The position numbers and the translations under genes are program-made. The notes below the pieces were generated by a model. The model was not told the DNA's origin. It did not search any database and saw nothing but the letters and a program-made list of their open reading frames with translations. Positions 1 through 8,433 of a stretch of DNA of 43,579 nt are shown here, piece by piece (position 1 is the stretch's first letter; the number at the start of each line of letters is the position of its first letter). This DNA is from an uncultured Pyrinomonadaceae bacterium (GTDB lineage: Bacteria > Acidobacteriota > Blastocatellia > Pyrinomonadales > Pyrinomonadaceae), in the NCBI GenBank assembly GCA_902805935.1, contig CADCUR010000013.1, forward strand, positions 1 to 43,579, read 5' to 3'.

Positions 1-2
1 CA

Positions 3-347
3 TATAAAAATTCTCAACCTGTCCGAAATCTCACTGCAGAAGAAATTTCACGACTTGATAATGATGTAATAGTCCGATTTCCAGCTATTCTTCTAAGACG
101 ATCTGGAAACAATTGCATAGAAACTTTTGTTCAAGATGATTTCAAAAAGTATAACGGCGACGGGAAATACGCAATTTTTTCCAGATTTGCCTCTGAATCG
201 CATTTAGCTGATTTGTTTGAGGAAAGAAGCAATAATGCGATGGTGACAGGCAAAATGACATTTATCAAAGATTCCACAGACATAAGCAAAACCTGTGGAA
301 TTGTTACAGGGCAATTATTTGAAATTATCGAAGTCGAGTATTTCTAA
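3..347 (+). CDS. C-terminal part of an unknown protein (5' end outside window)
   Basis: An uninterrupted frame of 114 codons enters from the left edge and ends at TAA 345-347. The window holds no start codon for it, so the gene begins upstream. The predicted C-terminus is charged and mixed alpha/beta in character, ending in IIEVEYF. I recognise no domain. The stretch is clearly more AT-rich than the xdhB gene that follows by a single base (TAA-A-ATG), which suggests either co-transcription or a junction between DNA of different origin. It does not resemble the C-terminus of an XdhA-type FeS/FAD subunit, which would be the expected upstream partner of xdhB. Confidence that it is coding comes from the open frame and the tight junction; its function is unknown. 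Confidence 0.6.
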   Translation, partial: YKNSQPVRNLTAEEISRLDNDVIVRFPAILLRRSGNNCIETFVQDDFKKYNGDGKYAIFSRFASESHLADLFEERSNNAMVTGKMTFIKDSTDISKTCGIVTGQLFEIIEVEYF

Positions 348-348
348 A

Positions 349-2628
349 ATGAAAAACGTAGATTCAAATTCGCATGTTCGCGGCGAATCAATTTATTTAG
401 ACGATATTTCCTTAATTGAAGGAACGCTCTATGCCTGCGTTTACGATTCGCCAATCGCGCACGGAAAATTAAAAAATCTCGACACGACGGAAGCCGAAAA
501 ATCGGCGGGCGTAATTAAAATTATTACGGCGAAAGATTTAATCGGCGAAAATCAAATCGGCGGTGTTATTCCCGACGAGCCGCTTTTTGCCGATGCGGAA
601 GTTCATTTTCAGGGAATGCCGATTGCGCTCGTTCTGGCGGAAACCGAAGAACAGGCGAGAACGGCGGCGAAGCGAATCACGGCGGAAATCGAACCGCTTG
701 AAATCGTCACGGATCCACGGGTTGCATTTGCGAAAAACAATTTAATCGTACCGCCGAAACATTTTAAATTGGGCGATGCGGAATCGGCATTTTCAAAATG
801 TGAATACGTTTACGAAGGTCGCGCCGATGTGAACGGGCAAGAGCATTTGTATATCGAAACGCAGGGCGCATATTGCGTTCCGACCGAGCAGGACGGAATG
901 CGCGTCTTTTCTTCGACGCAGGGACCGACGGCGGTCCAGCGCTGCGTTTCGCGCGTGACGGCGTTGCCGATGAATTTGGTCGAAGTTGACGTGACGCGGC
1001 TCGGCGGCGGTTTCGGTGGGAAGGAAGACCAGGCGAATGCGTGGGCGGCGATGTGTGCGGTTGGAACGCAGTTGACAAAACGCCCCGTGAAATATGCGTT
1101 GCACCGGATGGAAGATATGCGGATGACGGGAAAGCGTCATCCGTATTCGGCGGATTATAGAATCGGGCTGAGTAAAGACTTGAAAATCGTCGCTTACGAA
1201 GTCGTCTTTTATCAAAACGCGGGTGCGTCCGCCGATTTGTCGCCGCCGGTTTTGGAGCGCACTTTGTTTCACTGTACAAATTCTTATTTCGTTCCGAATG
1301 TGAACGCAACGGCGTATTCGTGCCGCACGAATTTGCCGCCGAATACGGCGTTTCGCGGTTTTGGCGGACCGCAGGGAATGTTTGTCATCGAATCGGCAAT
1401 CGCGCACGCGGCGGAAAAGTTGAATGTTCCGGCGAGTGAGATTCAGCGGGCGAATTTAATCGCTGACGGCGATGAATTTCCTTACGGGCAAATCGCCGAA
1501 TCGGAAGCAGCGACGAGTTGGACGCAAGCCCACGAAAAATTCGATTTTGCGCGACTTCAAAAAGAAGCTGATGAATTTAATAAACAAAATAAATTCGTCA
1601 AAAAAGGCGTGGCGATTCAGCCGGTTTGTTTCGGCATTTCATTTACTAAAACGCCAATGAATCAAGCGCGTTCGCTTGTCCACGTTTACACCGACGGTTC
1701 GGTCGCCGTTTCGACGGGCGCGGTGGAAATGGGACAGGGCGTGAACACGAAAATCGCGCAGGTCGCTTCAAAAATTTTTTCCTTGCCGATTGAGAGAATT
1801 AGAGTTCACTCGACGAACACTTTGCGCATCGCCAACACTTCGCCGACCGCCGCATCTGCCGCCGCGGATTTAAACGGACACGCGACGCAAATCGCCTGCG
1901 AAACGATTTTGCAGCGTTTGAAAGAAGTCGCCGCGCCGCTCGTCGAAGCGAGTAGCGCGGACGATGTTTCGATTGAAAACGGTTTCGTTTTTCGCGGCGG
2001 CGAGCCGACGGATTTGGACTGGCTCGTGCTGGTCAACGAAGCGCATTTTAATCGCGTATCTCTGAGCGAACACGCGCATTACGCGACGCCCGGAATCCAT
2101 TTCGATTGGTCAGTCGCCAAAGGTCATCCGTTTGCGTATCACGTTTACGGCACGGCGGCGGTCGGCGCGACGGTGGATTGTCTGCGCGGAATTTATACGG
2201 TTGATTATGTGAAAACCTGCCATGATTTTGGCAGTTCGATGAACAAGTCGGTAGATTACGGACAAATCGAAGGCGGCATCGTGCAGGGCATCGGCTGGAT
2301 GACTCTGGAAGAAATCGTTTATGACGAACGGGGACGATTGCGTTCGAACGCGCTTTCGACTTATAAAATCCCCGATATTTATTCGGCGCCGAAAACGATT
2401 GATATTTTACCTTTACAAACGAGCCGCGAAAATTCTGCGATTTTTAATTCCAAGGCAGTCGGCGAGCCGCCGCTGATGTATGGCATCGGCGCGTATTTTG
2501 CGATTCGTAATGCGGTTCTGAGTTTTAACGCTGAAAACTCGCCTGCGTTTGACGCTCCGTTCACGCCGGAGAAAGTTTTGCTGAATTTATATTCTGAAAA
2601 AGTGAAGCAAATGAAAGCCAGAAGATGA
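349..2628 (+). CDS. xdhB: Xanthine dehydrogenase-family molybdopterin-binding subunit
   Basis: 759-residue large subunit of a molybdenum hydroxylase, which oxidises purines or related heterocycles using a molybdopterin cofactor. Visible family motifs in order: QEHLYIETQ (about 164-172), GGGFGGKED (219-227), NTAFRGFGGPQG (332-343, with the substrate-binding Arg336), GAVEMGQG (457-464) and AVGEPP near the C-terminus, where Glu706 is the expected catalytic base. The ATG at 349 is preferred over an in-frame GTG at 295, because the latter would overlap the upstream gene by 53 bases and add 18 residues that look unlike the family. The maturation gene xdhC follows 25 bases downstream. The FeS/FAD subunit (xdhA) normally encoded beside this one is not in the window. 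The exact substrate cannot be read from sequence; other xanthine-oxidase-family hydroxylases are possible. Confidence 0.9.
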   Translation: MKNVDSNSHVRGESIYLDDISLIEGTLYACVYDSPIAHGKLKNLDTTEAEKSAGVIKIITAKDLIGENQIGGVIPDEPLFADAEVHFQGMPIALVLAETEEQARTAAKRITAEIEPLEIVTDPRVAFAKNNLIVPPKHFKLGDAESAFSKCEYVYEGRADVNGQEHLYIETQGAYCVPTEQDGMRVFSSTQGPTAVQRCVSRVTALPMNLVEVDVTRLGGGFGGKEDQANAWAAMCAVGTQLTKRPVKYALHRMEDMRMTGKRHPYSADYRIGLSKDLKIVAYEVVFYQNAGASADLSPPVLERTLFHCTNSYFVPNVNATAYSCRTNLPPNTAFRGFGGPQGMFVIESAIAHAAEKLNVPASEIQRANLIADGDEFPYGQIAESEAATSWTQAHEKFDFARLQKEADEFNKQNKFVKKGVAIQPVCFGISFTKTPMNQARSLVHVYTDGSVAVSTGAVEMGQGVNTKIAQVASKIFSLPIERIRVHSTNTLRIANTSPTAASAAADLNGHATQIACETILQRLKEVAAPLVEASSADDVSIENGFVFRGGEPTDLDWLVLVNEAHFNRVSLSEHAHYATPGIHFDWSVAKGHPFAYHVYGTAAVGATVDCLRGIYTVDYVKTCHDFGSSMNKSVDYGQIEGGIVQGIGWMTLEEIVYDERGRLRSNALSTYKIPDIYSAPKTIDILPLQTSRENSAIFNSKAVGEPPLMYGIGAYFAIRNAVLSFNAENSPAFDAPFTPEKVLLNLYSEKVKQMKARR

Positions 2629-2653
2629 TTTCAGCCGCAGCAAGTTTCTCTTA

Positions 2654-3619
2654 ATGAAAAAAGAATTGGAAATCTGGCAATTTGCCGCCGCGAGATTAAA
2701 GCGAGGCGAAGCGGTGGTGCTGCTTGTCGTCGCCGAAAGTTCGGGCAGCAGTCCGGGACGGCAAGGTTTCAAAATGGTTGTCGCCCGTGATGAAATAACG
2801 GGAAGCGTCGGCGGCGGCGTGATGGAAGTTAATCTGGTCGAATCGGCGCGCCGTTTGTTAAAAGAGAAAGAAAAAATAAATTTCATAAAAAGACAGGTTC
2901 ATCGAAAAAATTCGCCCGATGCGAGCGGAATGATTTGTTCGGGCGGGCAAACAGTTATTTTGTGCAAACTTGAGTCTCAAGATTTGCCAACGATTCGTCA
3001 AATAATTCGCACTCTTAAAACGCATCAATCAACGACGTTAGAAATTTCTAACTTAAATTTTCAGGTTGCGCCGAATCAATCGAACGAATTCGATTTTCGG
3101 TTTGAGCGTAAAGAGGCGAGCGGATTTTTATTTCAGGAAAAACTCGGCTCTAAAAATAAACTCTTCATCGTCGGCGGCGGTCATTGCGCTTTGGCGTTGT
3201 CGGAACTAATGTCGAAAATGGATTTTTACATTGCGCTTTTTGACGACCGCGCTGATTTAAATACGCTCGCCAAAAATGAATACGTTCACGAAAAACACCG
3301 CGTCGAATCTTACGACAAAATTGATGACTACATTCCGCCGGGCGCGAATCATTTCGTCGTCGTAATGACGCTCGGTTACCAAACGGATGAAATCGTTATC
3401 AAACGATTGCTCGATAAAAACTTCAAATACTTTGGCGTCCTCGGCAGTTTTGGGAAAATGGCAACGCTGCTTAAAGATTTAAAGAAAGCGGGTTTTTCCG
3501 AAGATAAATTAAACCGAATGCGCACGCCAATCGGACTGCCGATAGGCAGCCGCACGCCCGAAGAAATCGCCGTCAGTATTGCGGCGGAAATTATCCAAGT
3601 GAAAAATAAAACCCCATAA
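2654..3619 (+). CDS. xdhC: XdhC/CoxI-family molybdenum hydroxylase maturation factor
   Basis: 321-residue accessory protein. In this family XdhC binds the molybdenum cofactor and helps install its terminal sulfur before insertion into the XdhB-type subunit. The N-terminal XdhC/CoxI domain shows the segment SSGSSPGRQG (about residues 30-39) and then GSVGGGVME. The C-terminal Rossmann-like domain begins at LFIVGGGHCALAL (about 170-182) and ends with the typical TPIGLPIGSRTPEEIAVSI. The gene lies 25 bases after xdhB on the same strand, so the two are probably one operon. The start at 2654 is the only plausible ATG before the conserved N-terminus. Confidence 0.9.
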   Translation: MKKELEIWQFAAARLKRGEAVVLLVVAESSGSSPGRQGFKMVVARDEITGSVGGGVMEVNLVESARRLLKEKEKINFIKRQVHRKNSPDASGMICSGGQTVILCKLESQDLPTIRQIIRTLKTHQSTTLEISNLNFQVAPNQSNEFDFRFERKEASGFLFQEKLGSKNKLFIVGGGHCALALSELMSKMDFYIALFDDRADLNTLAKNEYVHEKHRVESYDKIDDYIPPGANHFVVVMTLGYQTDEIVIKRLLDKNFKYFGVLGSFGKMATLLKDLKKAGFSEDKLNRMRTPIGLPIGSRTPEEIAVSIAAEIIQVKNKTP

Positions 3620-3702
3620 ATATCGCTTCATCAATCGCACGACATTTTCCTCGCTTAAAAATTCGCGGGAACAAATCGAAACTTCCGGTGTCTAAGAAAT
3701 CA

Positions 3703-3722
3703 AGCGGTAAACGTTTACCGCT
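3703..3722. repeat. Perfect 20-bp palindrome in the leader of the TonB-domain gene
   Basis: AGCGGTAAACGTTTACCGCT reads identically on both strands with no spacer. It lies 72 bases upstream of the ATG at 3794 and 84 bases after the xdhC stop. A spacer-free palindrome of this length suits a dimeric repressor site better than a terminator. Its core TAAACGTTTA resembles operators of LacI-type regulators only loosely. No regulator gene is adjacent, so the binding protein is unknown. Confidence 0.65.
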
Positions 3723-3747
3723 CAAATAAAGACGCCAGTTCGTCAGC

Positions 3748-3784
3748 CCTAGACCGCAGGTTTGGCACCGGAAAATCTGGGAGG
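3748..3784 (+). promoter_or_regulatory. Possible RBS-sequestering hairpin in the 5' leader
   Basis: Bases 3748-3753 (CCTAGA) can pair with 3776-3781 (TCTGGG, one T-G wobble). This closes a loop that itself folds through CC/GG and GGT/ACC (3754-3771). The right arm runs into the ribosome-binding sequence GGGAGG (3779-3784), 9 bases before the ATG at 3794, so the fold would mask translation initiation. A smaller GACG/CGTC hairpin (3731-3744) lies just upstream. I do not recognise a named riboswitch class. The pairing is seen in the sequence; the regulatory role is inferred. Confidence 0.4.
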
Positions 3785-3793
3785 AAAAAAGAA

Positions 3794-4624
3794 ATGTTAG
3801 ATCAATTAGTCGAATCGAGAAGCGGCGGTCGGGAAAATAAAACGCGCGGCGGTTATCTGCTGACGACGTTCTTGCTGGTCGTCGCGCTGTTTTCGAGCGC
3901 GGTTTTGTGGAGTTTATTTGCGAAGGATTTAGGAATGGGCAATGGAAGTTTGGATGTTTCAACGCTGGTCGCGCCGCTTGCCGAAAACGCGCCCGCGCCA
4001 ATCGAGAAACAGCAGAAACCCGAACAACCGAACGAGGCGAAAAGCGCAACGATTAGCCGGCAGACGAACACGCTGCGGATTGACGAAAATCCAATCGTGC
4101 CGAGGGACGTTTCCGTCGTGCCGAATACGCAGAAGTCGCGTCCGAACGGAAATTTTCAAATCGCGGCGGATCGTTTGGAAACCGACGGTTTGCTGTCGGG
4201 CAATACGGGAAGAGAAACAGTCGGCGGCACTGGCGTCGGCGTTCAAATGAATCAGACGCCGCCGATTGGAAATGCCGAAAAAATCGCCGCGCCGCCCGCA
4301 CTTAAAAAAACGCCGGTCGAAATAACGCCGAATCCAAAGACGGTAATTAAATCGGACGGCGTAGTCAACGGCAAGGCGACATTTTTACCGAAGCCCGTTT
4401 ATTCGGCTGCCGCCAAAGCCGTTAAAGCCGCCGGCGCGGTCAATGTTCAGGTGATGATTGACGAAGCGGGAAACGTCGTTTCGGCAAAGGCTGTGGACGG
4501 TCATCCGCTTTTGAAAGCGGAGGCTGAAAAAGCGGCGCGGAACGCCAAATTTAATCCGACTCTTTTGTCCAAGCAGCCGGTTAAAGTTTCAGGCGTGATT
4601 GTCTATAAATTTTCGATGCAATAA
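3794..4624 (+). CDS. TonB C-terminal-domain protein (energy-transducer type)
   Basis: 276-residue protein with a short basic cytoplasmic N-terminus, one membrane segment (about residues 24-44), a long low-complexity periplasmic linker rich in Pro, Asn and Lys, and a TonB C-terminal domain (about 195-276). That domain is recognisable from the segment VMIDEAGNVVSAKAVDG followed by AEKAARNAKFNP and the final VYKF. This layout matches TonB-like proteins that transmit inner-membrane energy to outer-membrane receptors. No exbB or exbD is nearby. A second protein with the same domain is encoded at 22451. The start is fixed by GGGAGG nine bases upstream. The gene stands alone behind a structured leader and ends at a strong hairpin. 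Confidence 0.83.
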   Translation: MLDQLVESRSGGRENKTRGGYLLTTFLLVVALFSSAVLWSLFAKDLGMGNGSLDVSTLVAPLAENAPAPIEKQQKPEQPNEAKSATISRQTNTLRIDENPIVPRDVSVVPNTQKSRPNGNFQIAADRLETDGLLSGNTGRETVGGTGVGVQMNQTPPIGNAEKIAAPPALKKTPVEITPNPKTVIKSDGVVNGKATFLPKPVYSAAAKAVKAAGAVNVQVMIDEAGNVVSAKAVDGHPLLKAEAEKAARNAKFNPTLLSKQPVKVSGVIVYKFSMQ

Positions 4625-4640
4625 GGTGCGGACAAAACTC

Positions 4641-4687
4641 TTCGGCGTTAGCTTATCGTTGATTTATAACAATAAGCTAACGCCGAA
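4641..4687. terminator. Hairpin between convergent genes
   Basis: A perfect 16-bp inverted repeat (4641-4656 and 4672-4687, arm TTCGGCGTTAGCTTAT) with a 15-base spacer that can add three more pairs (GTT/AAC). It sits between the TonB-domain gene (+) and the DUF512 gene (-), where a shared bidirectional terminator is expected. There is no clean T-run on either side, so intrinsic termination would be atypical. Confidence 0.65.
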
Positions 4688-4719
4688 CGCGATTTATAAA
4701 ATTTGAAAAACTCTCGTTT

Positions 4720-6177
4720 CTAAAAATTGTCAGTCAAAATTTTCGCAATAAAATCCTGCGCGTCCATATCGTAAATTGGCACGCCGAATTGCGCTTTCAA
4801 GTCGTCAAAACGCATTCCGTCCAACAAAATCGGCTCGTCGGATTTGATAACAGTTTTGGGAATAACGGCGAAATCGCCTTTGATTTTATCTTTCACAGCG
4901 AGAAGATCTTGTCCGGTCAACAGCCCGGCGACGGCGACATCGCCGCCGAAATACGTATTCGGGACGGCGAGAACGTGAAAACGTGAACCAATGAGAGCGT
5001 TTAATTTTTCAATCTGTCCAGCAAGAATCGGCGCGAACATTTCGCCCGTTAGAAATGTTCCGCTCAGCGATTTGAAATTGCGGTCTGCGGTCTGCGGTCT
5101 GCGGTCTTTGCTTTTCGGGACAATTGCCAATGGATTGGTTCTAGTGTTTTCAAATTCCTCTAATGAAATTTCGACTTTCGCCGCTAATGACTTCGATCTC
5201 TTTTCCAAATTATTCAAAAGTTTTTCAAACGAATTAGTGAATGACCGAATCATTCCCACGCCGTCTTCGATTTGCGGATAATTGCCGTAATGTTTTCGAG
5301 AGGGAATCGGCAAACCGGCTTTGACGTAAATCTCGTCGCCGAGAAAAGCGAATGTGACGCCGAGATTGCGACGAAATTCTTTTTGCAGCCGCTCGACTTC
5401 GGCAATTGTCCGGCGACAAAATTCGGGCGTGACGCGCGTGAGTCTTTCGTCCGTGTTGTAGCGCGTCAAAGCGACCGGCACGATTGCCGTCGAAACAATT
5501 GTCGGGTAATGCGCCGCCAAATCGCGCAAGGTTTTTTCCAGTTGTTTCCCGTCGTTTATTTCGGGACACAAAACAATCTGCGCGTGGATTTCGATGTCGT
5601 TATCGAGCAACGTTTTCAATTTGCCGGAAATGTCGGCGCGGCGTTCGTCAACGCCTAAAAGATACGCGCGTGTTTTCAAATCGGTGGCGTGAACCGAAAC
5701 GTATTGCGGCGATAATCTTTGTTCGACGATGCGCCTCATTTCGTCATCGGTAATCGAAGAAAGCGTCGTGTAATTGCCGTAGAGAAACGAAAGCCGAATG
5801 TCTTCGTCGCGGACGAAAAGCGATGGGCGCGCGTCCGCCGGATTGCCTTTGCAAAAACAAAACAGACATTCGTTGGCGCACTGACGCGGCACGATTTGCT
5901 CAAACATCAAACCGAAATCTTCGCTTTCCTCACGCTCGATTTCGAGCTGCCAGGTTTCGCCGTTCGGCTTTTTGATTTGCAATTCGAGTTCGGTTTCTCC
6001 GGCTGTCTGAAAACGAAAATCGAGGTAATCGCGCACAACGCGCCCGTTGACGCGCACGATTCTATCGCCGGCAGCGAGTTCCAACTCGTCCGCCAAACTG
6101 CCGGGCGCGATTTCGGTAATCAATACGCCGGGTCTTCTGAGCTGCGTAATCGCCGGTGTTACTGCAAATTCATACAT
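4720..6177 (-). CDS. PDZ / radical SAM / DUF512 protein
   Basis: 485 residues. An N-terminal PDZ-like domain (about 1-80, with PGSLADELELAAGDRI) precedes a radical-SAM-like core with the cysteine cluster Cys100-x3-Cys104-x2-Cys107 (plus Cys109). A C-terminal DUF512 region follows (about 375-485, with TGEMFAPIL and FGGDVAVAGLLTGQD). The family is widespread in bacteria and considered an FeS/SAM enzyme; I know of no assigned reaction. It is slightly longer than typical members. Part of the extra length is a linker at residues about 357-366 encoded by a perfect 7-bp tandem repeat (see 5080). The gene is monocistronic, convergent with the TonB-domain gene and divergent from the response regulator. 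Confidence 0.88.
   Translation of the reverse strand: MYEFAVTPAITQLRRPGVLITEIAPGSLADELELAAGDRIVRVNGRVVRDYLDFRFQTAGETELELQIKKPNGETWQLEIEREESEDFGLMFEQIVPRQCANECLFCFCKGNPADARPSLFVRDEDIRLSFLYGNYTTLSSITDDEMRRIVEQRLSPQYVSVHATDLKTRAYLLGVDERRADISGKLKTLLDNDIEIHAQIVLCPEINDGKQLEKTLRDLAAHYPTIVSTAIVPVALTRYNTDERLTRVTPEFCRRTIAEVERLQKEFRRNLGVTFAFLGDEIYVKAGLPIPSRKHYGNYPQIEDGVGMIRSFTNSFEKLLNNLEKRSKSLAAKVEISLEEFENTRTNPLAIVPKSKDRRPQTADRNFKSLSGTFLTGEMFAPILAGQIEKLNALIGSRFHVLAVPNTYFGGDVAVAGLLTGQDLLAVKDKIKGDFAVIPKTVIKSDEPILLDGMRFDDLKAQFGVPIYDMDAQDFIAKILTDNF
5080..5107. repeat. Four perfect copies of a 7-bp tandem repeat inside a CDS
   Basis: GCGGTCT is repeated four times without a mismatch, inside the interdomain linker of the DUF512 protein. 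Because the unit is not a multiple of three, gain or loss of one copy would shift the reading frame. Three units (21 bp) encode seven residues, so the present copy number keeps the frame open. The unit length matches the heptamer-period repeats at 16891-25109. Confidence 0.95.
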
Positions 6178-6219
6178 CGCGTAAAATGTTGTGCTGTGAA
6201 TAATTTAGCGGAAAAGAAA

Positions 6220-6248
6220 TTGACAAAACACATCTTTGTTCATAATCT
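6220..6248 (+). promoter_or_regulatory. Possible sigma-70-type promoter for the response regulator
   Basis: TTGACA (6220-6225) is a perfect -35 match. A weaker TAATCT lies 17 bases later (6243-6248), with CATAAT at 6241 as an alternative at 15-base spacing. The site lies about 55 bases upstream of the small leader ORF at 6302 in the divergent gap between the DUF512 gene and the response regulator. The -10 is imperfect, so the call is moderate. Confidence 0.4.
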
Positions 6249-6301
6249 TGAATCTAATCCTTACAAGCACATAAAATAAGTTTAGCAGATAGAGGCGAAG
6301 A

Positions 6302-6355
6302 ATGTTAGACGAGCAAAATTTCTCTGATGAGCCGGGGAAAATTCTCTTGAAATGA
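6302..6355 (+). CDS. Possible 17-codon leader ORF coupled to the response regulator
   Basis: ATG at 6302 opens a 17-residue reading frame (MLDEQNFSDEPGKILLK) whose TGA stop at 6353-6355 overlaps the response regulator ATG at 6352 as ATGA. A purine-rich GAGGCGA lies just upstream of 6302, while the regulator itself has only a weak, distant GGGG. This arrangement fits translational coupling, where ribosomes finishing the small frame re-initiate on the regulator. It is too short to judge by homology and could be chance. Confidence 0.4.
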   Translation: MLDEQNFSDEPGKILLK

Positions 6356-6726
6356 AAATTTTGTTGGCGGAAGACGATGCGGCGATGCGCCGTTTTTTGG
6401 AAATCACTTTGCAGCGCGCCGGTTACGAAGTTACATCGGCGGAAGACGGACTGGCGGCGATGGAAATCGCGCTCTCGGAAAAATTCGACGCCGTCGTCGC
6501 CGACGCCTTGATGCCGAATTTAACCGGACACGATTTGTGCCGGATGCTCAGGCAAAATTCTGCCTTCAAAGACGCGCCGCTCATTATTTTGAGCGGACTC
6601 GAACAGGAAATTTCGGCAAACATCGAAGAAGATTGCGCCGACGATTATTTGGTCAAGAGCGGCGAACTAAAGGAGCAGCTGATAACCGCGCTTTCAAATC
6701 TTCTGCCGCGTGGAACGATGAATTGA
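6352..6726 (+). CDS. Single-domain response regulator (CheY-like receiver)
   Basis: 124 residues forming one receiver domain and nothing else. The acidic pocket is Asp8/Asp9, the phospho-acceptor is Asp51 (in VVADALMPN), and the signalling Ser81 (IILSG) and Lys102 (YLVKSG) are in place, so it should be phosphorylatable. Without an output domain it must act by binding another protein, or as a phosphorelay intermediate. No histidine kinase lies beside it. It may serve the phosphatase-based signalling island at 8434-15331, but that link is only positional. A strong terminator follows. Confidence 0.92.
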   Translation: MKILLAEDDAAMRRFLEITLQRAGYEVTSAEDGLAAMEIALSEKFDAVVADALMPNLTGHDLCRMLRQNSAFKDAPLIILSGLEQEISANIEEDCADDYLVKSGELKEQLITALSNLLPRGTMN

Positions 6727-6777
6727 GAAACGAATAAACTAATTGAATCGTCAATTCGGTAGCGAAAAACCGAAAAA

Positions 6778-6818
6778 GGCGCGAACGAAATTGCCTGTCG
6801 TTCGCGCCTGATTTTTTT
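6778..6818. terminator. Bidirectional intrinsic terminator
   Basis: A perfect 11-bp GC-rich stem (6778-6788 GGCGCGAACGA with 6798-6808) and a 9-base loop. Seven T's follow (6812-6818) on the + strand, and A-rich sequence precedes the stem, giving a T-rich tract on the - strand. It separates the convergent response regulator (+) and ald (-) and can serve both. Confidence 0.9.
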
Positions 6819-6880
6819 GATTAACGGCACGAATAATCTTCTATTATGCTGCCGATTGAATTAAAGCCGAAACTAAATTT

Positions 6881-8023
6881 CTAAGAATGGCTCGCCTTCG
6901 CCGCAATGCCGTCAATCATCGAATCGAGCGGCGTGTAATCCAAATTTTGCGAAGTCGCCACCGCTTCGTAAGTCAATTTGCCGCCAAAAGTGTTTACGCC
7001 TTCAAGTAGTCCTTTGTCGTCTTTGATCGCTTTTTCCAAACCTTTATTCGCCAAATCGAGCGCGTAAGGCAAAGTCGCGTTCGTCAGCGCGAACGTCGAA
7101 GTGCGCGGCACTGCGCCCGGCATATTCGCCACGCAATAATGCAAAACGCCTTCTTCGTAATAAGTCGGATTCGAATGCGTCGTCGCGTGCGTCGTTTCAA
7201 AACAGCCGCCCTGGTCAACCGCCACGTCAACAAGAACCGCGCCGTTCGGAATCAATTTCAGCATCTCGCGCGTAACGAGTTTAGGAGCCGCTGCGCCGAC
7301 GACTAGCACCGCGCCGACGACTAAATCGGCAGAAGAAATCGCTTCTTCAACCGCGTAACGGCTTGAGGCGAGCGTTTGCACTTTCGACAAAAAGATGTCG
7401 TCGAGTTGGCGCAGCCGGTCAAGATTTCTGTCAATAATTGTGACGTGTGCGCCCAAGCCAATCGCCATTTTCGCCGCTTCCGTGCCGACCACGCCGCCGC
7501 CTATAATTACGACGCGCCCAGCCATCACGCCCGGCACGCCGCCTAATAAAATGCCGCGTCCGCCATTCATTTTTTCGAGGTATGTCGCGCCGACTTGAAC
7601 CGCCATTCTGCCCGCAACTTCGGACATCGGCGTCAAAAGCGGCAGCGTTCCGCGCTCGTCGGTGATGGTTTCATAAGCCACGCCCGAAACTTTACGCTCG
7701 ATCAATTGCTTGGTCAATTCCGGTTCGGGCGCGAGATGCAAATATGTGAAAAGTAACTGATTCTCGCGCATTCTTGGGTATTCCGGCGCAATCGGTTCTT
7801 TAACTTTGACGATCATATCGCCTTCGCCCCACACGTCGTCCGCCGTCTCCAGCATCGTCGCGCCCGCGTTAACGTATTGTTCGTCAGCGAAACCCGAGCC
7901 TTCGCCCGCCCGCTTTTGCACGAAAAGTTTATGTCCCGCATCCGACAATGCCTGCACGCCCGCCGGAGTCAGCCCGACACGGTATTCGTTATCTTTTATT
8001 TCCTTTGGTAATCCAATTTTCAT
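6881..8023 (-). CDS. ald: Alanine dehydrogenase
   Basis: 380 residues, the usual length for the family. It catalyses the reversible NAD-dependent oxidative deamination of L-alanine to pyruvate and ammonium in the cytoplasm. The residues known from characterised alanine dehydrogenases are all present at their canonical positions: Arg15 and Lys75 for substrate binding, and His96 and Asp270 for catalysis. The Rossmann segment [17 protein letters not shown] spans about 171-187. The ATG at 8023 is preceded on the minus strand by GGAG at about 11 bases. It is monocistronic, ends at the terminator at 6778, and shares a 410-base gap with the divergent phosphatase gene at 8434. Confidence 0.97.
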   Translation of the reverse strand: MKIGLPKEIKDNEYRVGLTPAGVQALSDAGHKLFVQKRAGEGSGFADEQYVNAGATMLETADDVWGEGDMIVKVKEPIAPEYPRMRENQLLFTYLHLAPEPELTKQLIERKVSGVAYETITDERGTLPLLTPMSEVAGRMAVQVGATYLEKMNGGRGILLGGVPGVMAGRVVIIGGGVVGTEAAKMAIGLGAHVTIIDRNLDRLRQLDDIFLSKVQTLASSRYAVEEAISSADLVVGAVLVVGAAAPKLVTREMLKLIPNGAVLVDVAVDQGGCFETTHATTHSNPTYYEEGVLHYCVANMPGAVPRTSTFALTNATLPYALDLANKGLEKAIKDDKGLLEGVNTFGGKLTYEAVATSQNLDYTPLDSMIDGIAAKASHS

Positions 8024-8433
8024 TCTGTAAAATCTCCAAAACTATACTTTGATAAAAAACTATATTTTATGATTTTACTTTGTTTCCGTTAATAATTAAA
8101 AGGCAACAGCCTTGTTTTTTAGTATTGTTTGATGAATGGTAGTATTTGTTCACTTACCAGAAAGACAAAAGTTTAGATTTAAGTTTAAAAGCCTGCCGGT
8201 TTTACTTGTCAAATTTTTTGAACTGTCAGATGCTATAAAATTCCGTGCGTCTTTCCTATTTCGCAAGTTTAATTTTCGCTTGTTGTGTTGAAACGCTCGA
8301 CTAAATTCACGCCCGCCGCGCGTTGAAAACACTTTTAGTTTACGCACGCGCTTAAGAAACCTGACTGAAAGCGTGCAGCAGATTTTGTCGCTTTAGACTT
8401 AATATCAAGCAGCAATCATCCGTAAATTTTATT
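8024..8433. other. AT-rich divergent intergenic region
   Basis: This 410-base gap between ald (-) and the first membrane phosphatase (+) must hold promoters for both. I see no convincing -35/-10 pair. TTGTCA (8206) and TATAAA (8234) are 22 bases apart, too far for a standard sigma-70 promoter. A 65-codon open frame on the minus strand (8150-8347) has no ribosome site or coding character. No RNA gene or strong hairpin is visible. Confidence 0.5.

Noticed and set aside
8206-8239. TTGTCA/TATAAA promoter for the first phosphatase gene
   Set aside because: The 22-base spacing is too long for a standard sigma-70 promoter.
8150-8347. 65-codon minus-strand frame in the ald/phosphatase gap
   Set aside because: Basic low-quality product, no ribosome site; probably chance in AT-rich DNA.
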